Under the pieces are notes generated by a model that did no database searches, was not told the origin of the DNA, and saw only the letters and a list, made by a program, of their open reading frames with translations. A program made the translations under genes and the position numbers. From positions 1 to 64,000 of the forward strand of contig NZ_JABBFP010000004.1 of NCBI RefSeq assembly GCF_018494085.1: DNA of 64,000 nucleotides. The letters are read 5' to 3'. Within the stretch, counting starts at the first letter, position 1, and the number at the start of each line of letters is the position of its first letter. This DNA is from Rosenbergiella collisarenosi. Lineage in GTDB: Bacteria > Pseudomonadota > Gammaproteobacteria > Enterobacterales > Enterobacteriaceae. This document shows positions 45,117-55,589 of the stretch, in pieces.

Positions 45117-45533
45117 CTACTGCCACCGCCGATTGCGTCCCTTTAGCCAATAGAAGCGCAATTCACGCCACGCTTGTTCGGACATGCTATCCGCCATTAG
45201 CCACCAGCGATGGTGGTGAGGGCCGCAACGCCAGCTCAGCATTACCCCCCAAGGCATCCAACACAGTGGCGCGGTGAGTCGCCACTGTTGCTGCTGCCAC
45301 GTCCAAGCCTCTTGATCATCGAAACTCACTATTCCGCTCCGCGATTGAATACGCCGTAATAGGTATCGCCGCTCAACCGCGAGTGCCAGCACCGCGAGCG
45401 GTTTGAGTAGAAAGAAGCCACCATGCCAAGGTGTGAGGAGAATCAGTACGAGGCCAGCGCATATCCAGCCATTCGCCACCCATAGGGCATGGCGTGAAAC
45501 GCGTAACTCAGTTTGCCACAGGCCCGCGTGCAC
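45117..45533 (-). CDS. cptA: YgfX-family (CptA) membrane protein
   Basis: Small inner-membrane protein, 138 residues with two membrane segments (about 15-60). LWQTELRVS and the C-terminal [16 protein letters not shown] match E. coli YgfX/CptA, described as a toxin-like partner of SdhE acting on cell shape. Start GTG at 45533 lies inside sdhE (26-bp overlap), consistent with coupling. Confidence 0.87.
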   Translation of the reverse strand: MHAGLWQTELRVSRHALWVANGWICAGLVLILLTPWHGGFFLLKPLAVLALAVERRYLLRRIQSRSGIVSFDDQEAWTWQQQQWRLTAPLCWMPWGVMLSWRCGPHHHRWWLMADSMSEQAWRELRFYWLKGRNRRWQ

Positions 45534-45789
45534 TATTGCGCGTCCGGATTAGTTCCACCATGTTTTTCAGCGCGTCGTTCGCCGGTTGCCCATGGCCCAT
45601 CAACCAATTAAATAAATCGGGATCGTCGGCCTTGAGTAAGGCGATAAACGTACGTTTCTGTTCGTCGGTTAAAGTGTGATATTCGTATTCGAAAAAAGGG
45701 CGCACGGCGATGTCTAGCTCTAACATACCCCGACGACAAGCCCAGTTAATACGCGACGTCTCTTCAATGCCTATTTCTGTTGTGTCCAC
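45508..45789 (-). CDS. sdhE: FAD assembly factor SdhE
   Basis: Promotes covalent flavinylation of succinate dehydrogenase subunit SdhA. 93 residues, a five-helix fold with the RGxxE motif (Arg20-Gly21...Glu24) in CRRGMLELD and the conserved FNWLM and GPVA C-terminus. Slightly longer N-terminus than E. coli SdhE. Followed by the overlapping cptA. Confidence 0.95.
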   Translation of the reverse strand: MDTTEIGIEETSRINWACRRGMLELDIAVRPFFEYEYHTLTDEQKRTFIALLKADDPDLFNWLMGHGQPANDALKNMVELIRTRNSARGPVAN

Positions 45790-46002
45790 ACTTCATTCCT
45801 CTATGATTACCTTAACGAGAGGCGAAGAGTGTACCTCAGAGGCTGGATAAACGGCAGCGTAAATCACCCGCTATTCGGCCTATCTCGCACTTTTAAGCTT
45901 GCTAATCTCTTTTCAGGCTTTACGCTTTATTGAATAATGATAGCCATATTGTCAAGCAGCACCCTTGCTTGCTTCTTCACTGTTGTACGACAGGAGATAG
46001 CC

Positions 46003-46962
46003 ATGAATTCCCAACCGACCCCTGCCCCCGCTGCTGAAGATCTCTTCATCTGCTCCCTGACAGACTGGGCGCTCGTCACCGCGCAAGGTGCGGATGCCAC
46101 CGCCTATCTACAGGGGCAACTGACTGCAGACCTGAGTCTCTTGGCGGAGGATACTCATCAACTGGCCGCACACTGCGATGCGAAAGGAAAGATGTGGAGT
46201 AATCTGCGTATTTTTCACGACGGTGAGGGATATAGCTATCTGTTACGCCGCGAAGTCCGTGAGCAGCAACTCGCCGAAATTAAGAAGTACGCGGTGTTCT
46301 CAAAAATCACCTTTGCCGCCGACGATAGTCGAACGCTGATCGGCGTTATGGGCGAGCAGGCGGCAGAATACCTCGCGCAATATTTTACACAGCTGCCCGA
46401 TGCCTCGCACCCTAAAGTGGTCGAGGGTACATCTGTGCTGTTGTGGTTAGCGACGCCCGATAACCGCTACCTTATCATTACCGATGCCACCAAAGCCGAA
46501 GCCCTGCTTTGCTCTGACGCCGTCAGGGATCAACAACGCTGGCTAGCGGCCGATATCGCTGCCGGGCTTCCTATTATCGATGCGGTGAATGCCGCGCAGT
46601 TTATTCCACAGGCCACCAACTTACAGGCTTTAGGCGCCATTAGTTTTAAAAAAGGCTGCTATAGCGGACAAGAGATGGTGGCGCGAGCGAAATACCGTGG
46701 AGCGAATAAGCGCGCGCTATACTGGCTAGCGGGTTCGGCGACTGAGGCAGTCCCCGCGGGCCATGCTATTGAATTACAGATGGGTGATAAATGGCGTAAG
46801 ACCGGCACCGTACTGAGTTCCGTACTGGTAAATGCCCATCAGCTGTGGGTACAAATTGTGTTAAACAACGACCTCGGTGTGGATGAGCTATTTCGAGTAG
46901 AGGGTCAACCTGATAGCGAACTGCGTATTCAGCCACTGCCCTATTCACTCGAAGACGCTTAG
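46003..46962 (+). CDS. ygfZ: tRNA-modifying/folate-binding protein YgfZ
   Basis: Folate-binding protein related to GcvT, needed for some Fe-S and MiaB-dependent tRNA modification; 319 residues. Conserved KGCYSGQEMVARAKYRGANKRALYW, whose cysteine marks the YgfZ motif K-G-C-Y-x-G-Q-E. The ATG at 46003 has a good SD (AGGAG); a longer in-frame start at 45937 adds 22 unrelated residues. Divergent from sdhE. Confidence 0.95.
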   Translation: MNSQPTPAPAAEDLFICSLTDWALVTAQGADATAYLQGQLTADLSLLAEDTHQLAAHCDAKGKMWSNLRIFHDGEGYSYLLRREVREQQLAEIKKYAVFSKITFAADDSRTLIGVMGEQAAEYLAQYFTQLPDASHPKVVEGTSVLLWLATPDNRYLIITDATKAEALLCSDAVRDQQRWLAADIAAGLPIIDAVNAAQFIPQATNLQALGAISFKKGCYSGQEMVARAKYRGANKRALYWLAGSATEAVPAGHAIELQMGDKWRKTGTVLSSVLVNAHQLWVQIVLNNDLGVDELFRVEGQPDSELRIQPLPYSLEDA

Positions 46963-46970
46963 CCCTTGAT

Positions 46971-47003
46971 CAGGGAGGGCACTTACGATCAGCGCCCTCC
47001 CTG
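46971..47003. terminator. Bidirectional terminator-like hairpin between ygfZ and trhA
   Basis: CAGGGAGGGC and GCCCTCCCTG, a perfect 10-bp stem with a 13-nt loop, in the 48-bp gap between two convergent genes. Moderately T-rich on the plus strand (CTTATCATTATTT). Confidence 0.7.
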
Positions 47004-47010
47004 CTTATCA

Positions 47011-47664
47011 TTATTTAATATAGAAATAGATAGCGCAGAAATGGCAGATCGCTCCGCCTAATACAAAGGCATGCCATATCGCGTGGTTGAAGGGGATGCG
47101 ACGATTCGCATAAAAGATCACTCCTAACGAGTAGACTATCCCACCAATCGCGAGTAGCCATACGCTTGCCGCTGACAGCTTAGTTGCCATTTGGTAGATC
47201 ACCACTAGCGACAACCAGCCCATGAGGAGATAGGTGACCAGCGATAGCACCTTGAATCGATGGGCAAATACTAATTTAAAGATAATCCCCATCAGTGCCA
47301 GTAGCCATATCACCACCATTAACCCCTCGGCTAAAGGCGAACGCAATCCGACGAGTAAAAAGGGGGTGTAGGTGCCCGCGATGAGTAGATAGATTGCGCA
47401 ATGGTCAATTTTTTTTAACCAAGGTTTGGCATGCTCATAAGGGATGGCATGGTAAAGCGTCGAGGCAAGAAATAGCACTATCATGCTGCCACCATACAAG
47501 CTGTAACTGATCAGCGTGATGGTATCGGCGTCGCGTTGTAAAGCTTGGGAGAGCAGCAACACTAAGCCAACAACCCCAAACAGACAACCTAGGCCATGAC
47601 TTACACTATTCGCTATTTCTTCCGCCAATGAATAACCGGGAGAGAGAGTCTGTGTTTTGGCCAT
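47011..47664 (-). CDS. trhA: Hemolysin III-family membrane protein TrhA
   Basis: 217-residue inner-membrane protein with seven hydrophobic segments, of the PAQR-like hemolysin III family, involved in membrane energetics homeostasis. Conserved [44 protein letters not shown] (with the motif histidines and aspartate) and [19 protein letters not shown]. Convergent with ygfZ. Confidence 0.95.
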   Translation of the reverse strand: MAKTQTLSPGYSLAEEIANSVSHGLGCLFGVVGLVLLLSQALQRDADTITLISYSLYGGSMIVLFLASTLYHAIPYEHAKPWLKKIDHCAIYLLIAGTYTPFLLVGLRSPLAEGLMVVIWLLALMGIIFKLVFAHRFKVLSLVTYLLMGWLSLVVIYQMATKLSAASVWLLAIGGIVYSLGVIFYANRRIPFNHAIWHAFVLGGAICHFCAIYFYIK

Positions 47665-47771
47665 AACCGCGATATTAACTCCTAATGTTGCGATGACTGT
47701 TTCACTACACTAACTGAGAATAAATTCAGAGTACACCTGTACGCTCAATTAAAACTGTGAATAGGTGTAAC

Positions 47772-47794
47772 AACCCTCCCCAGTAAGGAGGGTT
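47772..47794 (-). terminator. Hairpin after the glycine cleavage operon
   Basis: AACCCTCC-TTACTGG-GGAGGGTT on the minus strand, 11 bp past gcvP. Strong stem, weak T-run (GTTACACC). Confidence 0.55.
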
Positions 47795-47804
47795 ATCGAG
47801 GCCT

Positions 47805-50672
47805 TTATTGATAGTCGCTAATCGGTACGCAGGAACAACTCAAATGGCGATCGCCATACACATCGTCCAACCTTTTGACGGTCGGCCAATATTTATTGTC
47901 CGTCGCGGTAGGAAAAACGGCTACCTCACGGCTGTAAGGGTGCGACCAATCTGTCAGCAGTTCCTGTTGAATATGTGGCGCATTTACCAGTGGGTTATCG
48001 TCTAGCGGCCATACACCGTTTGCGACCTGCTCAATTTCTTGGCGGATCGCCAGCATCGCAGTAATAAATCGATCGAGTTCGACGAGGCTTTCCGACTCGG
48101 TAGGTTCTACCATCAAGGTTCCCGTTACCGGGAAAGACATAGTCGGCGCATGGAAACCGTAGTCGATCAGGCGCTTGGCAATATCCATCTCACTAATTCC
48201 CGTGCGCTCCTTTATCGGACGAATATCCAATATGCATTCGTGCGCGACACGGCCGTCGGGGCCGCTGTAGAGGATGTGATAGGCAGGAGCTAAGCGGGTG
48301 GCAATGTAGTTAGCATTGAGAATGGCGATGGAACTAGCCTGTTTCAGCCCCTCACCGCCCATCATCCTGATATACATCCAACTGATCGGCAGGATAGAGG
48401 CACTACCAAACGGGGCGGCGGTAACAGCCCCCTGCTCGGTCAGCAGCGTTGAGCTGACCACGCTATGCCCGGGAACGAAAGGCGCGAGATGCGCCTTAAC
48501 CCCGATCGGCCCCATTCCCGGTCCCCCGCCACCATGCGGAATACAGAAGGTCTTATGCAAGTTGAGGTGCGAGACATCTGCCCCAATATGGCCGGGAGTG
48601 GTGATCCCTACTTGCGCATTCATATTGGCGCCATCGAGATAGACCTGCCCGCCGTGCTGATGCACAATCTCACAGACCTCACGGATGGTCTGTTCATAGA
48701 CGCCGTGGGTAGAGGGATAGGTGACCATGATGCAGGAGAGATTCTCCGCCGCTTCGCTCGCCTTGCTACGTAAATCCGCGACGTCGATATTACCTTGCGC
48801 ATCGCAGGCCACCACCACGACTTCCATACCAGCCATTTGTGCCGACGCGGGATTTGTCCCATGCGCCGAGGCAGGAATGAGACAAATATAGCGCTGCCCT
48901 TGCTGGCGGCTCTCATGATAGCGACGAATTGCCAGCAAGCCTGCATACTCCCCCTGTGCCCCAGAGTTAGGCTGCATACAGAGCGCATCGTAACCCGTAA
49001 GGGTAATCAGCCATTCGGAGAGCTGTTCGATCATCTGTAAGTAGCCTGCCGCTTGGTGAGTCGGGCAGAAAGGATGTAGCTCGGCAAACTCCGGCCAAGT
49101 TATGGGGAGCATTTCGGCAACCGCATTCAGCTTCATGGTACAGGACCCCAGCGGGATCATCGCTTGGTTAAGCGCCAAGTCTTTACGCTCAAGCTTGTGT
49201 AGGTAGCGCAACATCTCGGTTTCGCTGTGGTAACGATTGAACACGGGATGAGCGAGGATCGCGTCGCTACGCCGTAAGCCCTCTGGGATAATAGACTGCT
49301 GGCATGCCGCCACGTCTTGTTGTGCAAAGTCGAGGGGTAGCTCGCGCCCCAGTAGTACTTCCACGAGGGTGACAATATCCGCTCGCTGTGTGGTTTCATC
49401 CAGTGTGATACCGACAGCATTAGGCAGGTCGGTACGTAGGTTAATGTGCTGCTGTTTGGCGCGTTGAAGCACCGCATTTTTATCCGCAACCTCTATCGTT
49501 AGTGTGTCGAACCACTGCACGTAACGCAGCTTTAGTCCTTGCTGTTGTAAGGTAAGAGCGAGGATTTGTGTATAACGGTGGATACGCTGTGCGATACGCA
49601 TTAGCCCCTGTGGACCATGCCACACGGCATACATCCCGGCAATATTGGCTAATAGCACTTGTGAGGTACAGATGTTGGAGTTGGCCTTCTCCCGACGGAT
49701 ATGCTGTTCGCGGGTTTGCATCGCCATACGCAACGCCGTATTACCTTGTACATCACGAGAGACACCGATAATTCGTCCCGGCATCGCGCGCTTAAAGGCC
49801 TCTTTAGTCGCGAAGAAAGCCGCATGTGGACCGCCGTAGCCCATAGGTACACCAAAACGCTGGGAGGATCCAAAAACGATATCGGCCCCTAATTTTCCTG
49901 GTGACTCTAGAAGTACTAACGCCATAAATTCGGCGGCCATTGACACGATAACGCCCTGCTCGGATAACGATGCGATAAGCGGGCGATAGTCGTGCAGCTG
50001 CCCCTGCGATCCACAATATTGTAAACAAGCCCCGAAGAGATCGTGATGGTCACATGCCCGCTCGGCATCGTCGATCACCAGCTCAAAACCGAAGGTCTCT
50101 GCGCGGGTTTTTAAGACGTCGATAGTTTGTGGATGAACATCTTTTGCGATAAAAAATTTATTGGCATGCTTACGTTTACTCACCCGCTTCGCCATCGCCA
50201 TCGCTTCTGCGGCGGCTGTCGCCTCGTCGAGTAGCGATGCGGACGCGACATCCATGCCGGTCAGATCCAAGGTCACTTGCTGGAAATTAAGCAGAGCCTC
50301 TAGCCGGCCTTGAGAGACCTCTGGCTGGTAGGGAGTGTAAGCCGTGTACCAACCGGGATTTTCTAGTAGGTTACGCAGAATAACCGGCGGTGTGTGCACC
50401 GCGCTGTAGCCCATACCGATATACGATTTGAAGCGCAGATTCTTCGCGGCAATCGCCTTTAACTCGCTTAACGCCTGATGTTCGCTAGCGGGAGGCAGCT
50501 GTAGAGGTGAGGCCGCGAGTTGGATATTTTCAGGAACGATAGACGCAACCAATGTCGATAAGTCAGAGGCACCAATCTGGTGAAGCATCTGCTGCTGTTG
50601 CTCGATATCCGGACCGATATGGCGGCGAATGAAGGCATCTGGGTTTTCTAACTGGCAAAGTGTTTGCGTCAT
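47805..50672 (-). CDS. gcvP: Glycine dehydrogenase (decarboxylating), P protein
   Basis: PLP-dependent decarboxylase of the glycine cleavage system, 955 residues. Conserved [19 protein letters not shown] (about 95-115), [30 protein letters not shown] and the PLP-lysine motif [15 protein letters not shown] (around 700). The ATG at 50672 gives MTQTLCQLE as in E. coli; a GTG at 50684 overlapping the gcvH stop is the alternative. Last gene of gcvTHP. Confidence 0.97.
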   Translation of the reverse strand: MTQTLCQLENPDAFIRRHIGPDIEQQQQMLHQIGASDLSTLVASIVPENIQLAASPLQLPPASEHQALSELKAIAAKNLRFKSYIGMGYSAVHTPPVILRNLLENPGWYTAYTPYQPEVSQGRLEALLNFQQVTLDLTGMDVASASLLDEATAAAEAMAMAKRVSKRKHANKFFIAKDVHPQTIDVLKTRAETFGFELVIDDAERACDHHDLFGACLQYCGSQGQLHDYRPLIASLSEQGVIVSMAAEFMALVLLESPGKLGADIVFGSSQRFGVPMGYGGPHAAFFATKEAFKRAMPGRIIGVSRDVQGNTALRMAMQTREQHIRREKANSNICTSQVLLANIAGMYAVWHGPQGLMRIAQRIHRYTQILALTLQQQGLKLRYVQWFDTLTIEVADKNAVLQRAKQQHINLRTDLPNAVGITLDETTQRADIVTLVEVLLGRELPLDFAQQDVAACQQSIIPEGLRRSDAILAHPVFNRYHSETEMLRYLHKLERKDLALNQAMIPLGSCTMKLNAVAEMLPITWPEFAELHPFCPTHQAAGYLQMIEQLSEWLITLTGYDALCMQPNSGAQGEYAGLLAIRRYHESRQQGQRYICLIPASAHGTNPASAQMAGMEVVVVACDAQGNIDVADLRSKASEAAENLSCIMVTYPSTHGVYEQTIREVCEIVHQHGGQVYLDGANMNAQVGITTPGHIGADVSHLNLHKTFCIPHGGGGPGMGPIGVKAHLAPFVPGHSVVSSTLLTEQGAVTAAPFGSASILPISWMYIRMMGGEGLKQASSIAILNANYIATRLAPAYHILYSGPDGRVAHECILDIRPIKERTGISEMDIAKRLIDYGFHAPTMSFPVTGTLMVEPTESESLVELDRFITAMLAIRQEIEQVANGVWPLDDNPLVNAPHIQQELLTDWSHPYSREVAVFPTATDNKYWPTVKRLDDVYGDRHLSCSCVPISDYQ

Positions 50673-50680
50673 CGTTTCAC

Positions 50681-51067
50681 TCACTCGTTAATCAGGGATT
50701 GGTAGGTGGCGGCATTCAGTAATTGCTCTAGCTCATGAGGATTGGCGAGCTTTATCTTAAAGAGCCAGCCTGCGTCGTAAGGCGAGGTATTGACCTGCTC
50801 AGGGCTATCGCTCAGCGCTTCGTTGACTGCGATAATCTCACCACTGACCGGGGCATAGATATCTGAGGCCGCTTTGACCGATTCCGCTACGGCACAGTCG
50901 TCACCCACGGTAACTTCACGGCCAATTTCCGGTAGATCGACAAACACCATGTCCCCGAGGAGGCCTTGCGCATGCTCAGTAATGCCTACGGTGACGGTAC
51001 CATCGTCTTCCTGACGAACCCATTCATGACTTTCACGATATTTTAATTGTTGTGGAACATTGCTCAT
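50681..51067 (-). CDS. gcvH: Glycine cleavage system H protein
   Basis: Lipoyl-carrier protein, 128 residues, shuttling the aminomethyl group among P, T and L proteins. Lipoylated Lys65 in AESVKAASD, and [12 protein letters not shown]. The ATG at 51067 has GGAG upstream; METT-extended start is less likely. Lies 14 bp after gcvT and abuts gcvP. Confidence 0.97.
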   Translation of the reverse strand: MSNVPQQLKYRESHEWVRQEDDGTVTVGITEHAQGLLGDMVFVDLPEIGREVTVGDDCAVAESVKAASDIYAPVSGEIIAVNEALSDSPEQVNTSPYDAGWLFKIKLANPHELEQLLNAATYQSLINE

Positions 51068-51081
51068 TGTCGTCTCCATTG

Positions 51082-52176
51082 TTAAATCAAAGATTTTCCT
51101 GCGCGGACAAAACAGGGTGCGGTCACCGTCACGGGGACCTCTCGCTGACGGATCAGGACGACGGCCTTATCGCCGATCGTCGCCGGTACGCGGGCTAAGG
51201 CGATACTGCAGCCAAGCGTTGGCGAGAAGGAGCCGCTGGTGATTATTCCCTGCTGTGGATTACCGTCGATATCGGTAAACAAGACCGGAAGTTCGTTACG
51301 CAGCACACCTTTTTCATGTAATACCAAGCCAACCAGTTTTTCATCGCCTAGCGCCCTACGCCGTTCGAGCGCCTCTCTGCCAATAAACTCGCGATCCTCC
51401 GGTTGCCAGGCGATAGTCCATGCCATGTTCGCCGCCAAGGGAGAGGTCGATTCATCCATGTCCTGACCATAGAGGTTCAGCCCTGCCTCTAGACGGAGCG
51501 TGTCACGCGCCCCTAGCCCTGCCGGTTTCACCCCCGCTAGGCGGAGTTTTCCCCATAGTTCGGCAGCGTGTTCTGCAGGAAGGGCAATTTCATAACCCTG
51601 TTCGCCGGTATAGCCGGTTGTAGCGATGAACCAGCCCTCACTCTCTACCGAAAAGAAGGGTTTAAGCCCGCTAACCGCTTGGCGCTGTTGCGCAGACATC
51701 ACCGATTGCGCCTTGGCGATTGCATCAGGACCTTGCACCGCGATCAAGGCTAAGTCTCGCCGTTCGCTGATCTGGATACCATAGCCTTGCGATTGTTCTG
51801 CGATCCACGTTAGGTCATTCTCACGCGTTGCAGAATTGACGACTAATCGGAAATGATGCTCATCGATAAAGTAGACAATTAAGTCGTCGATAACGCCGCC
51901 GGATGCATTGAGCATAGCGCTATAGAGGGCCTTACCGCGTAGTGTCAATTTCGCGACATCATTCGCGAGTAAATAGCGTAGGAATTCTCGCGTACGGGCG
52001 CCGGTGAGGTCGACAATCGTCATATGGGAAACATCGAACATGCCAGCCGCGCGGCGGACGGCATGGTGTTCGTCGAGTTGTGAACCATAGTGCAGCGGCA
52101 TTAACCAACCGTGAAAGTCGACCATCCGCGCGCCGCAGGCTTGATGCTGTGCAAAGAGAGGGGTTTGTTGACTCAT
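51082..52176 (-). CDS. gcvT: Aminomethyltransferase, T protein
   Basis: Transfers the methylene group from the H-protein to tetrahydrofolate, releasing ammonia. 364 residues, E. coli length. [29 protein letters not shown] and [23 protein letters not shown] are diagnostic. First gene of the operon; upstream 360 bp contain a regulatory region. Confidence 0.97.
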   Translation of the reverse strand: MSQQTPLFAQHQACGARMVDFHGWLMPLHYGSQLDEHHAVRRAAGMFDVSHMTIVDLTGARTREFLRYLLANDVAKLTLRGKALYSAMLNASGGVIDDLIVYFIDEHHFRLVVNSATRENDLTWIAEQSQGYGIQISERRDLALIAVQGPDAIAKAQSVMSAQQRQAVSGLKPFFSVESEGWFIATTGYTGEQGYEIALPAEHAAELWGKLRLAGVKPAGLGARDTLRLEAGLNLYGQDMDESTSPLAANMAWTIAWQPEDREFIGREALERRRALGDEKLVGLVLHEKGVLRNELPVLFTDIDGNPQQGIITSGSFSPTLGCSIALARVPATIGDKAVVLIRQREVPVTVTAPCFVRAGKSLI

Positions 52177-52535
52177 AACACTCCTTCTACCGCATAAAGT
52201 ACGCGGTGCGTTAGCTTAGTTAGGTTTGCCGTCAGAGAGGGTGATACGCAAACGTTATCTTCTCGATAAGTTATCACTCATCACTAGGCTTAGCTATAAG
52301 CTGAAATAGGGTCAAATAAGAGAGCACCAAGATGGTGCGGCGGAGCTGAGCTTGAGGGATATGTTTCTGTTCGCTGCGGTTAGCGAAAGATGGCGACCTT
52401 TGTCACCATTTTCGCGGCAGGATAAAATCAGATATTAAAATGAACGACAAGAGGTATTCGTCGAGAGGGTGATTCAGATTAGTTTTTCTAATTCAAATAT
52501 TGCCGACTAATTAGAATAAATCAATTTTCACTATC
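52177..52535. promoter_or_regulatory. Upstream region of gcvTHP
   Basis: No gene in 359 bp. It contains a long imperfect inverted repeat (52383-52415): GCGAAAGATGGCGAC and, after CTTT, GTCACCATTTTCGC, with one mismatch and one unpaired base. In E. coli gcv is controlled by GcvA, GcvR, Lrp and PurR; I could not place their sites with certainty. The minus-strand promoter was not identified. Confidence 0.5.
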
Positions 52536-53177
52536 CTAGTGCAATGAACAAGATGTGACGATAGTCACACCGGCCTCTTTCATCGTAGTCGTTGCTTGGT
52601 GTAACGAGCCATCGATGTCGATAGCTCGGCAGGCGTCTTCCATGACCCACGTGACTAATCCAGCCTGTGCGGCATCGATCGCCGTCCACGCCACGCAGAA
52701 GTCGGTCGCTAACCCAACGATAACCACTTGCTGAATATGCTGAGCTTGTAGCCAAGCCAGTAGGCCGGTTGGGGTGGTACGGTCGGCTTCTAAAAAGGCA
52801 GAGTAACTATCGATATCACGATGGATCCCCTTGCGCAGGATCAGCCTTGCATGGGGAATAGCTAAAGACTCAGCTAATTCTGCGCCGGTGCTACCTTGCA
52901 CGCAGTGATCCGGCCACAAACACTGTGGTCCATAGGGCATATCAATATGTTGGTAGTGGTCGTAGCCCGGATGGGATGAGGCGAAAGAGAGATGGCCTGC
53001 CGGATGCCAGTCCTGAGTTATCACTACATTCTGAAACCGAGGCGCAATGCGGTTGATCACGGGGATAATATCATCACCCTGGGTGACCGCTAACGCTCCC
53101 CCGGGGAGAAAATCGTTTTGTACATCGACGACGATGAGTGCTGTATGGGCATCGATATGGAGTTCAGGTTGCGGCAT
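52536..53177 (-). CDS. pncA: Bifunctional nicotinamidase/pyrazinamidase
   Basis: Hydrolyses nicotinamide to nicotinate in NAD salvage; 213 residues. Isochorismatase-like fold with catalytic Asp (VVDVQNDFLPGGAL), Lys (LRKGIHRDIDSYSAF) and Cys (GLATDFCV), metal-binding TQDWHPAGHLSFAS and cis-peptide region. It follows ubiI by 9 bp on the same strand and may be cotranscribed; in E. coli pncA is elsewhere. Confidence 0.95.
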   Translation of the reverse strand: MPQPELHIDAHTALIVVDVQNDFLPGGALAVTQGDDIIPVINRIAPRFQNVVITQDWHPAGHLSFASSHPGYDHYQHIDMPYGPQCLWPDHCVQGSTGAELAESLAIPHARLILRKGIHRDIDSYSAFLEADRTTPTGLLAWLQAQHIQQVVIVGLATDFCVAWTAIDAAQAGLVTWVMEDACRAIDIDGSLHQATTTMKEAGVTIVTSCSLH

Positions 53178-53186
53178 CCTTCACCT

Positions 53187-54395
53187 CTACTCTTTACGTA
53201 GCCAATCGGGGAGGTCGTGCTCACCGAGTGCTTGTTTGATCAGCTGGGGTTTGATGCCGGGAAGTTTATCGGCAAGCGTCAGGCCGATGTCACGCACCAT
53301 TTTTTTCAGCGGATGCTGCCCAGCGAATAGGTCTTGGAAGCTTTGCATGCTCGCGAGCATTTTGGCCGCACTCACTTTACGCAGACGCTCATAACGGCGA
53401 AGGTAGAGATGCTGACCGATGTCTTTCCCTTCTTGTTGCAGGCGAAGGAGTTGTCCAATCAGCTCTGCCGCATCCATAAAGCCTAGGTTAACCCCTTGGC
53501 CCGCTAGCGGATGGATAGTATGCGCCGCATCGCCGACCAAGGCCAAGCGGTGGCTGGCAAATTGACGGGCGTAACGTGCGGTTAACGGGAAGGTCTTGCG
53601 CTCACTCTCTAGCGTGCAAGGCCCCAGCTGCATATCGAGGGTGACAGCCAGCTGCTTACAAAATAGTGACTCATCCATCGCGCTCAGCTTCTTCGCCATT
53701 TGCGGCTCGGTCGACCAGACGATAGAGCAGCAATGCGGATCGCTAAACGGCAGAAATGCCAAGATACCTTCGCCATGAAAGACCTGACGTGCAATGCCTT
53801 GATGCGGTTGCTCAGTACGAATGTTTGCGACTAAAGCATGGTGCTTATAATCCCAGAAGGTCAGCGGGATATCGGCTTTACTCCGCAGCCAAGAGTGGGC
53901 GCCGTCTGCCGCCACCAGTAAACGGGCGGTAAGCATTGTGCCATCTTGTAAGCTAACGAAGGTTTCGTTATCGCCAAATGCCGCCTGTTGTAAGGTTGCT
54001 TGCGGGATAAGGGTAACGTGCGGGAGTTTTTCCGCTCGCTGCCAAAGCGCCGCGTGGATCACCGTGTTCTCGACGATGTGACCCAAGCCCTGGCCGCCCA
54101 TCTGACTGTCGTCGAAGGCAATGTGACCGAAGCTGTCTTTATCCCATACCTTCATGCCGTGGTAGCAGCTGGCACGGCTTTGCAGGATATCCTGCCAAAC
54201 GCCTACCTTATCAAGTAGCCGCTGGCTCGCGCGGTTGATGGCACTGACACGGACCGATAATGGGTCTTGAGCGGTAAACGTCGGCGCAGGTCCCTGCTCG
54301 AGTACCGCAACGCTCAGCCCCGACTCTTTCAGCCCACACGCCACAGCGAGACCGACCATTCCCCCGCCGGCAATAATAATATCGTAGCTTTGCAT
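53187..54395 (-). CDS. ubiI: Ubiquinone biosynthesis C5-hydroxylase UbiI
   Basis: FAD-dependent monooxygenase of ubiquinone synthesis, 402 residues. FAD motif GGGMVGLAVACGL (10-22), DG motif VAADGAHSWLR, and GDAAHTIHPLAGQGVNLGFMDA (around 300). E. coli UbiI (VisC) is 400 residues. Downstream of ubiH in the pepP-ubiH-ubiI unit. Confidence 0.95.
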   Translation of the reverse strand: MQSYDIIIAGGGMVGLAVACGLKESGLSVAVLEQGPAPTFTAQDPLSVRVSAINRASQRLLDKVGVWQDILQSRASCYHGMKVWDKDSFGHIAFDDSQMGGQGLGHIVENTVIHAALWQRAEKLPHVTLIPQATLQQAAFGDNETFVSLQDGTMLTARLLVAADGAHSWLRSKADIPLTFWDYKHHALVANIRTEQPHQGIARQVFHGEGILAFLPFSDPHCCSIVWSTEPQMAKKLSAMDESLFCKQLAVTLDMQLGPCTLESERKTFPLTARYARQFASHRLALVGDAAHTIHPLAGQGVNLGFMDAAELIGQLLRLQQEGKDIGQHLYLRRYERLRKVSAAKMLASMQSFQDLFAGQHPLKKMVRDIGLTLADKLPGIKPQLIKQALGEHDLPDWLRKE

Positions 54396-54410
54396 GCATC
54401 TTCTCTTTAA

Positions 54411-55589
54411 TTAACGTTTAACCCAACCCAAAGTACGGCTGGCCAGCTGGTGTTTATATCCAGATACTCGCGCCATCGCCATCAACCCTAGATTACGACC
54501 GATGATCAGTGGCAGGTTGTCATTAGCAAATAGACGCACTAATCCGTCAGTAATCGCAATAGTGGTGGCTCTATCGGCTACCCTTCGCTGCTGGTAGCGA
54601 TTAAGCACGGTGAAGCTCCCTAAGTCTTGGTGTGCAGTATAGGCCTCGGTTAGGTTTTCCGCTAAGCTCATCACATCCCGCAATCCTAGGTTGAAGCCCT
54701 GTCCTGCAATGGGGTGTAAGGACTGTGCCGCGTTACCGATGACTACGGCACGATGAGTCGTGAGCGTATCTGCACGGTGTAGGCTCAACGGATATGCTTC
54801 CCGCCTTCCCACTTCAGTGAACTGCCCTAATCGCCAACCGAATTCGCGCTGTAACTGCTGTAGAAACGCGCCGTTATCGGCCGCTAAGATCGCCGCACTT
54901 TGCGCCGCGTCTACGCACCAGACCAGTGATAAGCGATTACCCGACATCGGTAATAAGGCGATCGGGCCATTAGAGGTAAAGCGCTCGAATGCTTTACCGT
55001 TATGAGGTTGCGTACTCCTAATATTCGCGATGATGGCAACTTGCCCATAGTCTTCGCTTTGCCAGCTAAACCCCGCTTCTGCCGCCAAGGCGGAACGATT
55101 ACCACTCGCGATGATCAGCGTTTGCGCGGTAAGTAGTTCGCCATTTTCTAGGGTGACTGACACCTGCTGTGCAGAGCGCGTCATACTGGCCACTTTCGCT
55201 GGGCAGAGTACCGTGACGCCCGGCGCCTGCTGTAGACGCTGAAATAATATTTTTCCGGCGGCATGAAGTTCGATGACATTCCCTAACGCTGGGATATGGT
55301 AATCGTCTCGGCATAAGGAAACCTGACCAAGGTGACCACGATCTGAAACGTGAATATCGGTGATCGGAGTCGCTAACGGCTTGAGCGCGGACCAGACACC
55401 GATGCGATCGAGTTGCTGACAAGTTCCCGCCGCTAGCGCGATAGCACGACTATCGAAGCCAGGATGTGCAGCACCCGCAGGAGAACTACCCTCGATTAAG
55501 GTGACCGGTAATTTACCTTTAGACAGGGTCGATAATGCGAGGGCAAGCGTTGCCCCCGCCATCCCCCCGCCAACGATGATTACGCTCAT
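54411..55589 (-). CDS. ubiH: 2-octaprenyl-6-methoxyphenol hydroxylase UbiH
   Basis: FAD monooxygenase of ubiquinone synthesis (C1 hydroxylation), 392 residues. N-terminal GGGMAGATLAL, IIASGNRSALA in the place of the DG motif, and GNAAQSLHPIAGQGFNLGLRD. Start overlaps pepP stop (ATGA) and ends 15 bp before ubiI. Confidence 0.95.
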   Translation of the reverse strand: MSVIIVGGGMAGATLALALSTLSKGKLPVTLIEGSSPAGAAHPGFDSRAIALAAGTCQQLDRIGVWSALKPLATPITDIHVSDRGHLGQVSLCRDDYHIPALGNVIELHAAGKILFQRLQQAPGVTVLCPAKVASMTRSAQQVSVTLENGELLTAQTLIIASGNRSALAAEAGFSWQSEDYGQVAIIANIRSTQPHNGKAFERFTSNGPIALLPMSGNRLSLVWCVDAAQSAAILAADNGAFLQQLQREFGWRLGQFTEVGRREAYPLSLHRADTLTTHRAVVIGNAAQSLHPIAGQGFNLGLRDVMSLAENLTEAYTAHQDLGSFTVLNRYQQRRVADRATTIAITDGLVRLFANDNLPLIIGRNLGLMAMARVSGYKHQLASRTLGWVKR

